Made by a program: the position numbers and the translations under genes. Below the pieces are notes generated by a model. The model was not told where the DNA came from. It did not search any database and worked only from the letters and a program-made list of their open reading frames with translations. DNA of 18,594 nucleotides from JBDTNK01 sp039933775. Lineage in GTDB: Bacteria; Chloroflexota; Limnocylindria; QHBO01. Each line of letters opens with the position of its first letter. The first letter of the stretch is position 1. This document shows, in pieces, positions 1-7,348 of the stretch. The stretch is from positions 1 to 18,594 of the forward strand of contig JBDTNK010000037.1 of the NCBI GenBank assembly GCA_039933775.1, given 5' to 3'.

Positions 1-509
1 AGGGCTCCGAGACCGAGGAGGTGCAGGCCGAAGACCGCCAGCACGAGGTCCCAGGCGTTGTGGAAGGAGGCGACCGATGCCATGACCTGTGCTTCGACGA
101 CGGCTGCCGGGAGTGCCGACGCGACGGGACTGCCCAGCAGCTGAGCGGCGTCGAGAAGGTTGGCCAACGCCGGCAGGAACGCCGCGGCAGCCGCCAGCCG
201 AAGCCAGCCGACCAGCATGGCGAGGGTGGCGTTCACGGGCCGGAGGATGACGTAGAGTGCCCACGCCATCAGCACGTCGAGGAAGGTGACGATCAACCAC
301 GCCGCGATGGCGAGCCGGAACGTGCCCTCGGACTCCAGGAAGTTGGCGACGGTCGCCGTCGGGTTGCCCGTGTCCACGAGCGGGTTGAGGATGCCGAACA
401 GCGCCAATGGCGCGAGCACCGCCATGCCAAGCAGCCCCAGGCCCGCGATCAGCGCGACCTTGCGTTGGGAGATGTCGCCTTTGCGGGCAGTGGTGGAGAA
501 GTTGTCCAT
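1..509 (-). CDS. DUF4386 family membrane protein, C-terminus cut by window edge
   Basis: A reading frame starts with ATG at 509 on the minus strand and stays open to base 1 (169 codons), so the C-terminus lies outside the window. The start is supported by AAGGGA about 8 bases upstream. The product begins MDNFSTTARKGD and has hydrophobic stretches near residues 17-41, 66-88 and 97-118, then a conserved segment FHNAWDLVLAVFGLHLLGLG near 149-168. That segment and the spacing of helices match the complete DUF4386-type protein at 17008-17802, to which it aligns almost throughout. DUF4386 proteins are multi-pass inner-membrane proteins with no established biochemical function. The gene is divergent from the large regulator at 798, across a gap of 288 bases. 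The similarity to the right-hand copy makes the coding assignment firm; the function is unknown. Confidence 0.87.
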   Translation of the reverse strand, partial: MDNFSTTARKGDISQRKVALIAGLGLLGMAVLAPLALFGILNPLVDTGNPTATVANFLESEGTFRLAIAAWLIVTFLDVLMAWALYVILRPVNATLAMLVGWLRLAAAAAFLPALANLLDAAQLLGSPVASALPAAVVEAQVMASVASFHNAWDLVLAVFGLHLLGLGA

Positions 510-563
510 CGATGGTTCCCTTCTGGTCCGCGCGTTCGGCGAACCGTGGTGAGCTGTGTTGGG

Positions 564-580
564 CGAGCCGCCACGGCTCG
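564..580. promoter_or_regulatory. perfect inverted repeat, candidate operator
   Basis: CGAGCCG (564-570), a 3-base centre CCA, and CGGCTCG (574-580) form a perfect inverted repeat 55 bases upstream of the DUF4386 start at 509, inside the gap between two divergent genes. A shorter palindrome, GTTCG-G-CGAAC, lies at 534-544. The location favours a binding site or a hairpin in the leader of the minus-strand transcript. There is no following T-run on either strand, which argues against a terminator. The rest of the 510-797 gap holds only the tandem motif near 735-758; no clear sigma-70 boxes were recognised. Confidence 0.35.
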
Positions 581-734
581 TAGTCCGTTCAAGCGCGAAC
601 GCCGACTGTCGGGGGTGGTGAGGGGGTGGAGAGCGATTGGCCACGATTGACGTCGAGATTTCCTCGGTGCTGAGCCGCGGGAAGCGCGGCATTGCCGGTA
701 CGGTGGCGGCCGCCCCGCTCGGGCACCACAGACG

Positions 735-758
735 CCACAACCACAGTTCCCCCACAGT
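735..758 (+). promoter_or_regulatory. tandem CCACA motif upstream of Xre-STAND-LuxR gene
   Basis: CCACAGT occurs at 741-747 and again at 752-758, exactly 11 bases apart, and a partial copy CCACAA precedes them at 735-740. The second copy starts 47 bases (counted from CCCACA at 751) before the ATG at 798. A very similar arrangement, CTCCCACACTT twice with an 11-base period, lies 49 bases before the start of the related Xre gene at 5914. An 11-base period places both copies on the same face of the helix. This suggests an operator for autoregulation by the Xre domain, but binding is inferred. Confidence 0.4.
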
Positions 759-797
759 GGCGTTGAGGGCAGCTCGTCCGGCTACCATGCGCGGAAC

Positions 798-3428
798 ATG
801 GACGACGGCGGGAGAGGGACGTTCGGCAATCGGCTTCGGCGCTACCGGGAGACCGCCGGGCTGACGCAGGACGAGCTCGCCGAGTACGCCGGCCTGACGG
901 CGAAGGGCATCAGCGCGCTGGAGCGCGGTGCCCGTCGGCGTCCATACCCGAACACCGTGCGTGCGATCGCTGATGCGCTGGGACTCAGTGCCGAGGAGCG
1001 GGCCGCGTTCATCGCCAGCGTGCCATCCCGCTCACCGGTGGCGGACTCAAGGGATCGTGATGGTGCGCGTGCTTGCTTAAGCTGGCCTTCCGAGAGCTCG
1101 GCGCTGATCGGGCGGGACGAGGAGCTCCGGATCCTCGGCGCACAGCTCGTCGCTCCTGAGGTCCGGCTCGTCACGGTCGTTGGGCCCGGAGGCGTCGGAA
1201 AGACGCGACTTGCAACGGCGGTTGGGCGCTCGCTCCGCGACGAGAATGCCTTTCCCGACGGCGTGTGGTTCGTCGATCTTGCCGCCGTGTCCGACCCGGG
1301 TGGGGTCGGATCGGCCATCGCACGCGGCCTCGGCGCGCTCGACGCGGGGGCCGCCTCGTACGCCGGGGTGGCGGCGTTCGCGGCCTCGCGCCAACTGCTC
1401 CTCGTCCTCGACAACTTCGAGCACGTGCTCCCCGCGGCCGCCGACTTAGGTGACCTGATCGCCGCCAGCCCCGGACTGACGCTGCTCGTCACGAGCCGAG
1501 AGCCGCTTCGCCTGCGCTGGGAGCGGACGCTGCCGCTCAATCCGCTCGCGCTGCCCGACCCTCGGCACCTTCCCGCGCCCGAGAAGCTCCGGGAGGTGCC
1601 TTCTGTGGCGCTGTTTGTCGAGCGGGCCCGCGCGAGCGCGCCGGCCTTCGGGCTGACTCCGTCCAACGCGCAAGCGATCGCCGAACTGTGCGTCCGCCTG
1701 GACGGATTGCCGCTGGCGATCGAGCTCGTGGCGGCCCGGGCGGCGCAGTTCGGACCCGCCGCGACGCTTGACCGACTCGACCGCAGGCTGCCCGTGCCGG
1801 GCCCTTCCCTGCGCGACGCGCCGGCTCGACAGCAGACGCTGCAGACGACGCTGACGTGGAGCCTGGACCTGCTGGTCCCGGGCGAACGCCTACTGTTCAT
1901 GCGACTCGCCGTCTTCGCCGGCGGATGGACGCTCGAGGCCGCCGAAGCGGTCGCCGGCGGGGACGTGCCAGATGTCCTCGCCGCGCTCACGTCGCTCGCG
2001 GACAAGAACCTGATCGTCGTCCAGCCCGGTGAGGGCCGGAGCGAGGGGGCAAGCCAGCCGCGGTTCCGAATGCTCGAAACGGCGCGTGCCGTCGCGCTCG
2101 ACTTGCTCGAGGCGGGCGCGCAGACGAACGAGACGAGGCTTGCGCACGCGCGCTACCTCGCCGGCTTCGCAGAGCTGGCAACGAAGGAGCTCCAGGGGGC
2201 GTCAAAGGCAGGGGCGGTTGCCAAGCTTGAGCGGGAGGATGACAACTTTCGCCAAGCGCTCGGCTGGGCCCGGAGCAGCGGGCGTCCTGAGGCGCTCGAG
2301 GAGGGCCTGCGGCTCGTCGGCGCGCTGGCCTGGTACTGGTTCCTGCACGGATATCCAGCCGAGGCAAGCGAGTGGTTCGACGCGCTGCTCGACGAGGACA
2401 CCGTCGCGGCCGAGGTGGAGCCGGGCAGCGCGGGTGAGCGTGCGGCGGCGCTCCGAGCGAAGGCTTTGAATGCGGCTGGCTTCCGTGGGACGGACCAGGG
2501 CGAGTACGAGCTGGCGGCGCGCTTCCACCACCAGGCGCTCGCGACGTGGCGCCGACTCCACGACGTTCCGGGCCTCGTCACCTCTCTGCACGGCGTCGGT
2601 GACACTGCCCTATGGCTCGGTGACTCGGAGCTGGCTGAGCGCAGCTACCAAGAAGGTCTGGCGCTCGCACGCGGGGAAGGTACGGCCGAGGATGTCGCGC
2701 TGTTCGCCTTCCACCTCGGCCAGCTCTGCTGGTTGGTCGACCGTCTGGAGGATGCGCATCGCTACGCCGAAGATGCCCTCGCCACCGCGCGTTCAGCCGG
2801 GAGCACGACCTGGCCGCCGTACGCACTGTTCGTACTGGCCAGCGTCGCGCACGAGAAAGGGGATGTTGTGCGCGCCGGCGCCCTCTACCGCGAGGCGATC
2901 GCCCTCGCGTGGGAACACCGCGACCGACTGGGCGTTCGAATGGCCCTGCCCGGTCTGGCTTCGCTCGCGACACTGGAAGGCGACGCATCGCGGGCCATGC
3001 GCCTGTCGGGCGCGGCCAGCGCACTCGAGGAGAACGCCGGTATCTGGGCCTTTCCGCCGATCCGCGAGCGCCACGAGCGCTGGCTGGGGGCTGCACAGCG
3101 CATGCTCTCCGAGGATGCACGAGCGGCAGCATGGGCTGAGGGTCGCAGGCTCTCGATCGACGAGACGGTCGGTCACGCCCTCGAGCCTGCTGTCCCTGAG
3201 GGCGAGGCGGGGGCGCGGGCCGACCGCCTCAGCCCACGTGAACGCGAAGCCCTGAACCTGCTAGCGCTCGGGGCGACAAACCGCCAGATTGCCGAGGCGT
3301 TGTTCGTGACCGAGCACACGGCGAAATATCACGTCAAGTCGCTGTTCAACAAGATCGGCGCAACCAATCGCGCAGAGGCCGTGGTGCGTGCCATTGCCTT
3401 AGGACTTCTCGCGCCGCCGACGGATTGA
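798..3428 (+). CDS. Xre-STAND ATPase-TPR-LuxR transcriptional regulator
   Basis: This 876-residue protein carries two separate DNA-binding modules. Residues about 9-65 are an Xre-type helix-turn-helix (GLTQDELAEYAGLTAKGIS). A STAND/NB-ARC-like ATPase follows, with Walker A GPGGVGKTR at 129-137, Walker B LLVLDN at 201-206, a TSREPL sensor-like segment at 232-237 and the GLPLAIEL motif at 303-310. Residues roughly 450-780 are helical and TPR-like. Residues 809-876 are a LuxR/GerE helix-turn-helix (LSPREREALNLLALGATN). STAND proteins are generally nucleotide-controlled switches in which the repeat region senses an inducer and oligomerisation follows. Here the output would be DNA binding in the cytoplasm. 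The ATG at 798 gives the complete Xre domain; no strong Shine-Dalgarno is seen. The gene is divergent from DUF4386 and converges on the redoxin/exporter pair. The inducer and targets cannot be told from sequence. Confidence 0.93.
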   Translation: MDDGGRGTFGNRLRRYRETAGLTQDELAEYAGLTAKGISALERGARRRPYPNTVRAIADALGLSAEERAAFIASVPSRSPVADSRDRDGARACLSWPSESSALIGRDEELRILGAQLVAPEVRLVTVVGPGGVGKTRLATAVGRSLRDENAFPDGVWFVDLAAVSDPGGVGSAIARGLGALDAGAASYAGVAAFAASRQLLLVLDNFEHVLPAAADLGDLIAASPGLTLLVTSREPLRLRWERTLPLNPLALPDPRHLPAPEKLREVPSVALFVERARASAPAFGLTPSNAQAIAELCVRLDGLPLAIELVAARAAQFGPAATLDRLDRRLPVPGPSLRDAPARQQTLQTTLTWSLDLLVPGERLLFMRLAVFAGGWTLEAAEAVAGGDVPDVLAALTSLADKNLIVVQPGEGRSEGASQPRFRMLETARAVALDLLEAGAQTNETRLAHARYLAGFAELATKELQGASKAGAVAKLEREDDNFRQALGWARSSGRPEALEEGLRLVGALAWYWFLHGYPAEASEWFDALLDEDTVAAEVEPGSAGERAAALRAKALNAAGFRGTDQGEYELAARFHHQALATWRRLHDVPGLVTSLHGVGDTALWLGDSELAERSYQEGLALARGEGTAEDVALFAFHLGQLCWLVDRLEDAHRYAEDALATARSAGSTTWPPYALFVLASVAHEKGDVVRAGALYREAIALAWEHRDRLGVRMALPGLASLATLEGDASRAMRLSGAASALEENAGIWAFPPIRERHERWLGAAQRMLSEDARAAAWAEGRRLSIDETVGHALEPAVPEGEAGARADRLSPREREALNLLALGATNRQIAEALFVTEHTAKYHVKSLFNKIGATNRAEAVVRAIALGLLAPPTD

Positions 3429-3647
3429 CCCTCGCTAAAGCTTGGGAACATCTCCCTGACCCGCCGGAACGGGAGGGCGTGTCGTCCGTACGCGGACCAG
3501 CATTGTCACCGAGCCTCACAGGCGCACCGCATGCGCCGCCGCGGGTGAATACGTGGAGGGCGTGAATGCCCGAGTCGGCGACATCCCCACAGTTGGGTCA
3601 TCGCGACGTTGGTCGACTGCGATGGCTGCCACCCAGGCGCGGTCCGC

Positions 3648-4178
3648 CTAAGCCTCGCCGCCAGTTGATGCCTCGGCGCGTTCCGCGCCGAGGCGCTCCA
3701 ACGCAGAGAGCACACCATCAAGGCCAGGATCGAGCGCATCCGGGAATACCGCGCTCCAGCAGACGACCCTGCCGGCATCGATCACGAACAGTGCCCGCCG
3801 GCTCCGGCCCGTCTCCGACGCGTGGACGCCGTACAGCCGCGCGACGGCGCCGGGCGGCGAGTCATCTGCGAGGAGTGGGAAGGTGATCCCAAGCTCGCGC
3901 GCGTAGGACTCGTGCGACCACGTCGCATCGGTGGATATCCCGACAACAGCGGCCCCACGCCGCTCGAGCTCGGGGAGCAGCTCTTGATAGCGGGCAAGCT
4001 GCGCCGTCGCGACCGGATGCCAATCGGCAACGTAGAACACGACAACGACGTCGCGACCGCGGAGGTCGTCGAGGGCGAGGCGCGAGTACAACGTGTCGGA
4101 GAGCGCGAAGGAAGGCGCCGAGGCACCGGCCGCCAGCGGCGACGGCGGCCGTCCTCGGCTCCGTGCTTCGGCCGTCAC
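3648..4178 (-). CDS. peroxiredoxin-fold (AhpC/TSA) protein lacking both catalytic cysteines
   Basis: The 176-residue product matches the AhpC/TSA redoxin layout: APSFALSDT near 21-29, the active-site strand VVVFYVADWHPVATAQL at 45-61, ELLPELERRGAAVVGIS near 67-82, and FVIDAGRVVCWS near 131-142. In active relatives the loop after the DW motif reads PVC; here it reads PVAT, with Ala57 at the peroxidatic position (codon GCG, checked in the DNA). The usual resolving-type Cys in a WCH context is Ser88 (TWSH). The only cysteine is Cys140, in the strand corresponding to IRWS of relatives. Peroxidase activity by the normal mechanism is therefore unlikely. A chaperone-like, sensor or binding role is possible but unproven. 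The start is GTG at 4178, which overlaps the exporter stop in GTGA, so the two are probably translationally coupled. Confidence 0.88.
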   Translation of the reverse strand: MTAEARSRGRPPSPLAAGASAPSFALSDTLYSRLALDDLRGRDVVVVFYVADWHPVATAQLARYQELLPELERRGAAVVGISTDATWSHESYARELGITFPLLADDSPPGAVARLYGVHASETGRSRRALFVIDAGRVVCWSAVFPDALDPGLDGVLSALERLGAERAEASTGGEA

Positions 4179-5731
4179 CGCGGGCGCGATGCTGCGGCGG
4201 CCGCCGATGTGCCGGCCCGGCCATCCGTGAACTCGGGCTGGCCGGACGGCGCCGCGCCAGCGGCGCGCTCACGGGCCGGTCCACGAAGCGCAAGGGCGGC
4301 CACGGCAGCACCGACGAGGGCGACCGCTGCTGCGGCGATGAACGCTGCGCCAAAGCCTGCAGCCGGAGCCACGCCGAAGCCGGCGGCGGTCGCCACAGCC
4401 GTGACCACGGCAAGTCCGAGGGCGGATCCGGCCTGGTACGTCGTGTTCACGATCCCGGCAGCGAGCCCGCCTTCCTCGGGGCGAGCGCCGGCGAGGGCGG
4501 CCAGCATCGCGGGGATGTACGCGAGCGACATGCCGGTGGCCGCGACGAGCGTGGCCGGAAGCACCGCGGAGATGTACGAGCCGTCAGCAGGCGCCAGCGA
4601 CAGCCAGGTGATGCCGCCGGCCAGGATGACCAGACCCGCGATGAGTGGACGCTGGAAGCCGAACCGGGCGACGATGCGGCCGGTGACGGCCACCATCAGG
4701 ACCATGATCGCAAGGGTCATCGGGACGAGCGCGAGGCCGGCGTCGAATGCCCCAAAGCCGAGGACCTGCTGCAGGTACAGGTTGAGGAAGAACCAGGTGG
4801 GGATCCACGCCGCGCCGAGCAGGGCCATGCTGAGGTTGGCCGCCGCAAGGTTGGGCGCTCGCCAGATGCCCAACCGCATCAGGGGCTCACGGCCGCCGGA
4901 CTGGAGTCGAACGAAGATCGCGAAGAAGGCGGCGGCGGCGGCGAGGGCGCCGATCGTCTCGGTCGCGGCCCAGCCGACGATGGGGCCTCGGACGATGCCG
5001 AAGACAGCGAGCGACAGGGCGGCCGTGATGGCCATGGCCCCGCGGATGTCGAGCCTGCCGGAGCGTCGGAAGCCGGCCGGGAGGATGCGGCGGCTGGCCA
5101 CGAGCGCGACGAGCGCGACGGGCACGTTGACGAGGAAGACCCAGCGCCAGTCGAGGCTCGCGGTCAGGACGCCGCCGAGGAAGACGCCTGCGGTCCCGCC
5201 GGCCGGGGCTGCAGCGCCATAGAGCGCGAGCGCCTTGGTCAGTTCCCGCGGGTCGTGCGAGAAGAGGCTCATGAGCATCGTCAGCGCGGCCGGAGCGATG
5301 AGCGCGGAACCCACGCCCTGGAGGGAGCGACCTGCGAGGAGTACCGAATCGGAGGGCGCGAGGCCGGTGATCAGCGAGGCGCCGCCAAGGATGGCGAAGC
5401 CGGCCATGAAGACGCGACGGGCGCCATACAGGTCGGCAAGTCGGCCACCGAGCAGGAGGAGGCCGCCGAACGCGATGACGTAGGCGTTGAAGACCCATGA
5501 CAGGTCGGGCTGCGAGAACTGGAGGGCCCGCTGGATCTCAGGCAGGGCAACCCCGATGATCGAGGTGTCCATGATCACGACGAACTGGGCGACGGCGATG
5601 ATCGCCAGCGCCCACCAGCGCCGAGGATCGGGAGTCGATGCGGTCATGTCGGCGAGCGGTGTGACGCGCGCGCCTGAGTCCCTTGACTGCGTGCTGCCCC
5701 CGTGAGTTCGTTTGGGTGTCAGATCGTTCAT
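4175..5731 (-). CDS. MFS exporter, DHA2 (EmrB/QacA) 14-helix family
   Basis: A 518-residue major facilitator transporter of the drug:H+ antiporter-2 type. From the chosen ATG, the first helix carries the VVIMDTSIIGVALPEI signature (about 51-66, Asp55). Motif A is GGRLADLYGARR near 95-106. The GGTAGVFLGG/WRWVFLVNVP segment at about 178-204 is typical of this family. About 14 hydrophobic segments follow up to residue 480, with an Ala/Arg/Pro-rich cytoplasmic tail. It probably expels hydrophobic compounds using the proton gradient; the substrate is not predictable. The ATG at 5731 is preferred because AGGGAG lies 7 bases upstream. ATGs at 5782 (GAGGG upstream) and 5857 are in frame but would add a long non-conserved leader, and the latter would overlap the tandem motif at 5852. 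It is followed by the redoxin gene with a 4-base overlap and is divergent from the Xre fragment at 5914. Confidence 0.93.
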   Translation of the reverse strand: MNDLTPKRTHGGSTQSRDSGARVTPLADMTASTPDPRRWWALAIIAVAQFVVIMDTSIIGVALPEIQRALQFSQPDLSWVFNAYVIAFGGLLLLGGRLADLYGARRVFMAGFAILGGASLITGLAPSDSVLLAGRSLQGVGSALIAPAALTMLMSLFSHDPRELTKALALYGAAAPAGGTAGVFLGGVLTASLDWRWVFLVNVPVALVALVASRRILPAGFRRSGRLDIRGAMAITAALSLAVFGIVRGPIVGWAATETIGALAAAAAFFAIFVRLQSGGREPLMRLGIWRAPNLAAANLSMALLGAAWIPTWFFLNLYLQQVLGFGAFDAGLALVPMTLAIMVLMVAVTGRIVARFGFQRPLIAGLVILAGGITWLSLAPADGSYISAVLPATLVAATGMSLAYIPAMLAALAGARPEEGGLAAGIVNTTYQAGSALGLAVVTAVATAAGFGVAPAAGFGAAFIAAAAVALVGAAVAALALRGPARERAAGAAPSGQPEFTDGRAGTSAAAAASRPR

Positions 5732-5851
5732 GGCGGTGCTCCCTGTTGACGGATCCTGCGAGTCCAACGCCTCAGCTGACATGTGGATGCCCTCGGAGTC
5801 CGGATGTGAGACAGCCTTGTCGAGCAGAGTCGCGGCGCCAACTGACGCGAC

Positions 5852-5873
5852 TCCCACACTTCTCCCACACTTC
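5852..5873. promoter_or_regulatory. perfect 11-base tandem repeat between exporter and Xre fragment
   Basis: CTCCCACACTT occurs twice head-to-tail at 5852-5862 and 5863-5873 with no gap. It lies in the 182-base divergent gap between the exporter start (5731) and the Xre gene start (5914). Its core CCCACA and its 11-base period resemble the motif at 741-758 before the other Xre-type gene, at nearly the same distance from the start codon. It is a candidate operator for one or both Xre proteins. No experimental support can be read from sequence. Confidence 0.45.
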
Positions 5874-5913
5874 GGGCAGCAATGAGATCCGCGGTGGGTA
5901 CGAGGACTCGGAC

Positions 5914-6195
5914 ATGAGCGCGCGCGAGGGCAGCGGCGGCTTCGGGGGACAACTCCGGCGGCACCGTAAAGCGGCAGGACTGAGCCAGGAAGAGTTGGCG
6001 GAGCGCGTCGCGCTGACCGCGAAGGCGATCAGCGCACTCGTAAGGGGCGAGCGCCAGCGTCCCTATCCGCAGCCGGCGCGGGCCATGGCGGACGCAATGA
6101 ACTTTTCCGATGCCGATCGCTCGGCGCTAACGCGTCGGTCCCCAACTGTGTTTAGGCGCTCCCTCAGAGGAGCAGGAATACGCCCAAGGCGATAA
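5914..6195 (+). pseudogene. truncated Xre-family regulator (only the N-terminal HTH remains)
   Basis: A 93-residue frame starts at ATG 5914 with GAGG upstream. Residues 9-70 align without gaps to the Xre head of the 798-3428 regulator: FGGQLRRHRKAAGLSQEELA against FGNRLRRYRETAGLTQDELA, and both continue with LTAKxISAL and RPYP. After about residue 74 (SALTRRSP) similarity stops. The ATPase, repeat and LuxR parts are missing, and the last 32 bases overlap the 3' end of the convergent DUF4386 gene. The usual ALERG is ALVRG here, which may be decay. The simplest reading is a second Xre-STAND regulator that lost over 85% of its length by deletion or rearrangement. Alternatively it is a functional stand-alone Xre repressor of the exporter, since it keeps a ribosome site, an ATG and an upstream operator-like repeat. 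Confidence 0.65.
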
Positions 6196-6859
6196 GCCAC
6201 AGCGACCAGGCGATGTAGGCGATCGGCACGATCGTGCCCGCCAGCGGCCAGCCGTCCTTCTCGTTGGCACCGACAAACTCGATGGCGCCCACCAGGAGGG
6301 CGACCCCGATCGGCAGCCCGATGACGCCGAGCCAGCCCGGGAGCACGGCAGTCGGCAGGATGGAGGCGGCAATCAGCAGGGTCCACAGCCCGGTCAGCAG
6401 GTATCCCAGGTGTTCGCCGATGCCCACCCCGAGCAGGCGATGGAGGGCCGCGAAGGCCAGCTCGATCGAGTGCCGGGTGGCCTCGGCGTCGGGCCCCGTG
6501 GCGGCGACGTAGCGTCGCGCGAGTTCCGGAACCGCGAACGGCCAGCGCACAAGCCCGAGCGCCTGGACGAGCGCCGCGGCCGCCCCGATGACGATCGAGA
6601 GCGTGGTGAGCGCCGACGGGGCGTCAAGCACGACCGCGAGCAGCGCGACGAGCGGCAGCATGGCCAGCGCAGTTACCAAAAGAGCCTGCCACCGCCACAG
6701 GAGGCTCGATCCGCCGGCCGCGAAGCGCCGCAGGATCTCATCCGGCTCCTTGCGCAGGATGTTCGGGTAGTCGAACGTGCGACCGAGCTCGAAGAAGGCA
6801 GCGTTGAACCCGATCGGCACCGCGATCAGCAAGATGGCGGCGGCAGTGTCAGCGCTCAC
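6164..6859 (-). CDS. DUF4386-like integral membrane protein
   Basis: A 231-residue, very hydrophobic protein with about six helices, near residues 5-23, 56-80, 84-106, 140-165, 172-192 and 205-231. A polar segment between the first two helices reads ELGRTFDYPNILRKEPDEIL. The segment HRLLGVGIGEHLGYLLTGLW is typical of DUF4386-annotated proteins, so I place it there from recall, less surely than the other three. No enzymatic motif is visible. The start is GTG at 6859, inside the end of the upstream gene (11-base overlap, 6849-6859), with GGGAAG just before it. It is the last gene of the minus-strand operon. Its 3' end overlaps the truncated Xre frame by 32 bases, so the original intergenic region here appears to have been lost. 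Confidence 0.78.
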   Translation of the reverse strand: MSADTAAAILLIAVPIGFNAAFFELGRTFDYPNILRKEPDEILRRFAAGGSSLLWRWQALLVTALAMLPLVALLAVVLDAPSALTTLSIVIGAAAALVQALGLVRWPFAVPELARRYVAATGPDAEATRHSIELAFAALHRLLGVGIGEHLGYLLTGLWTLLIAASILPTAVLPGWLGVIGLPIGVALLVGAIEFVGANEKDGWPLAGTIVPIAYIAWSLWLIALGVFLLL

Positions 6860-7235
6860 TCACTTCCCGCCTGCCACGCAGCATCCCGAGGCCGCCGGCG
6901 ACCGCCGCGATCAGCCCGATGACATGCATCAGGCTTCCCAGAGCTATGCCCGCATTGCCGAAATCGGTGAGCTGCTCGACGAACTCGCCGGACATCACGG
7001 TTGCGATGATCGCCCCCAGCCCCAGGACCAGCGGGACGAGGAGCGCCACGTATGCCGTCCAGCGACCGGGCACGAACGCCACGACGATCGCGGTCACCAG
7101 CAGCACGATCGGCCCCGTGAAGGTCGGATAGAGCGTCGATCCCGCCGCAATCTGAAGCACCATACCGGCCGCCGTCACGACGAGGCCTGCCACGTTCAGC
7201 TTCGCCGCGTTCGATAGCTGGGCGACCCTATTCAT
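6849..7235 (-). CDS. small four-helix membrane protein, unclassified
   Basis: A 128-residue protein starting at ATG 7235, with GGGAGATGAGG upstream. It has four predicted transmembrane segments, near residues 12-30, 38-56, 60-80 and 96-119, short loops and a basic tail (RGRREVSER). There are no conserved polar or catalytic motifs that I recognise. The stop codon lies inside the start of the next DUF4386-like gene (11-base overlap), so the two are probably made together and may form a membrane complex; that is inference from layout only. It follows the SDR gene after 113 bases, so it may either continue that transcript or have its own promoter. Confidence 0.75.
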   Translation of the reverse strand: MNRVAQLSNAAKLNVAGLVVTAAGMVLQIAAGSTLYPTFTGPIVLLVTAIVVAFVPGRWTAYVALLVPLVLGLGAIIATVMSGEFVEQLTDFGNAGIALGSLMHVIGLIAAVAGGLGMLRGRREVSER

Positions 7236-7348
7236 TGCCTCATCTCCCGCACCGATACCGCCTCATCGCTTCTCCACGACCATCCGCGAGTCGGGGCACG
7301 CTCGCGGACGACCGAACGAGGGATGGCGCGACCACGACGATGCCCACT

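Noticed and set aside
842..2005. 387-codon minus-strand frame
   Set aside because: Antisense to the ATPase part of the Xre-STAND-LuxR gene; Ser/Arg-rich without domains.
3429..3647. Possible hairpin after the Xre-STAND-LuxR stop (CTCCC...GGGAG near 3456-3474)
   Set aside because: The stem is only five bases, the loop is long and no T-run follows; too weak to call a terminator. Nothing else was recognised in this 219-base gap.
3822..5500. Long overlapping plus-strand frames of 445-466 codons
   Set aside because: They are antisense to the MFS exporter and redoxin, which have clear family motifs. The plus-strand products are low-complexity Ala/Arg/Gly sequence.
3586..6150. CACAGTTGGG at 3588-3597 and its inverse at 6141-6150, resembling the operator motif near 741
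   Set aside because: Single 10-base matches without the 11-base tandem arrangement, one at the tail of the regulator gap and one inside the truncated Xre frame; plausible by chance.
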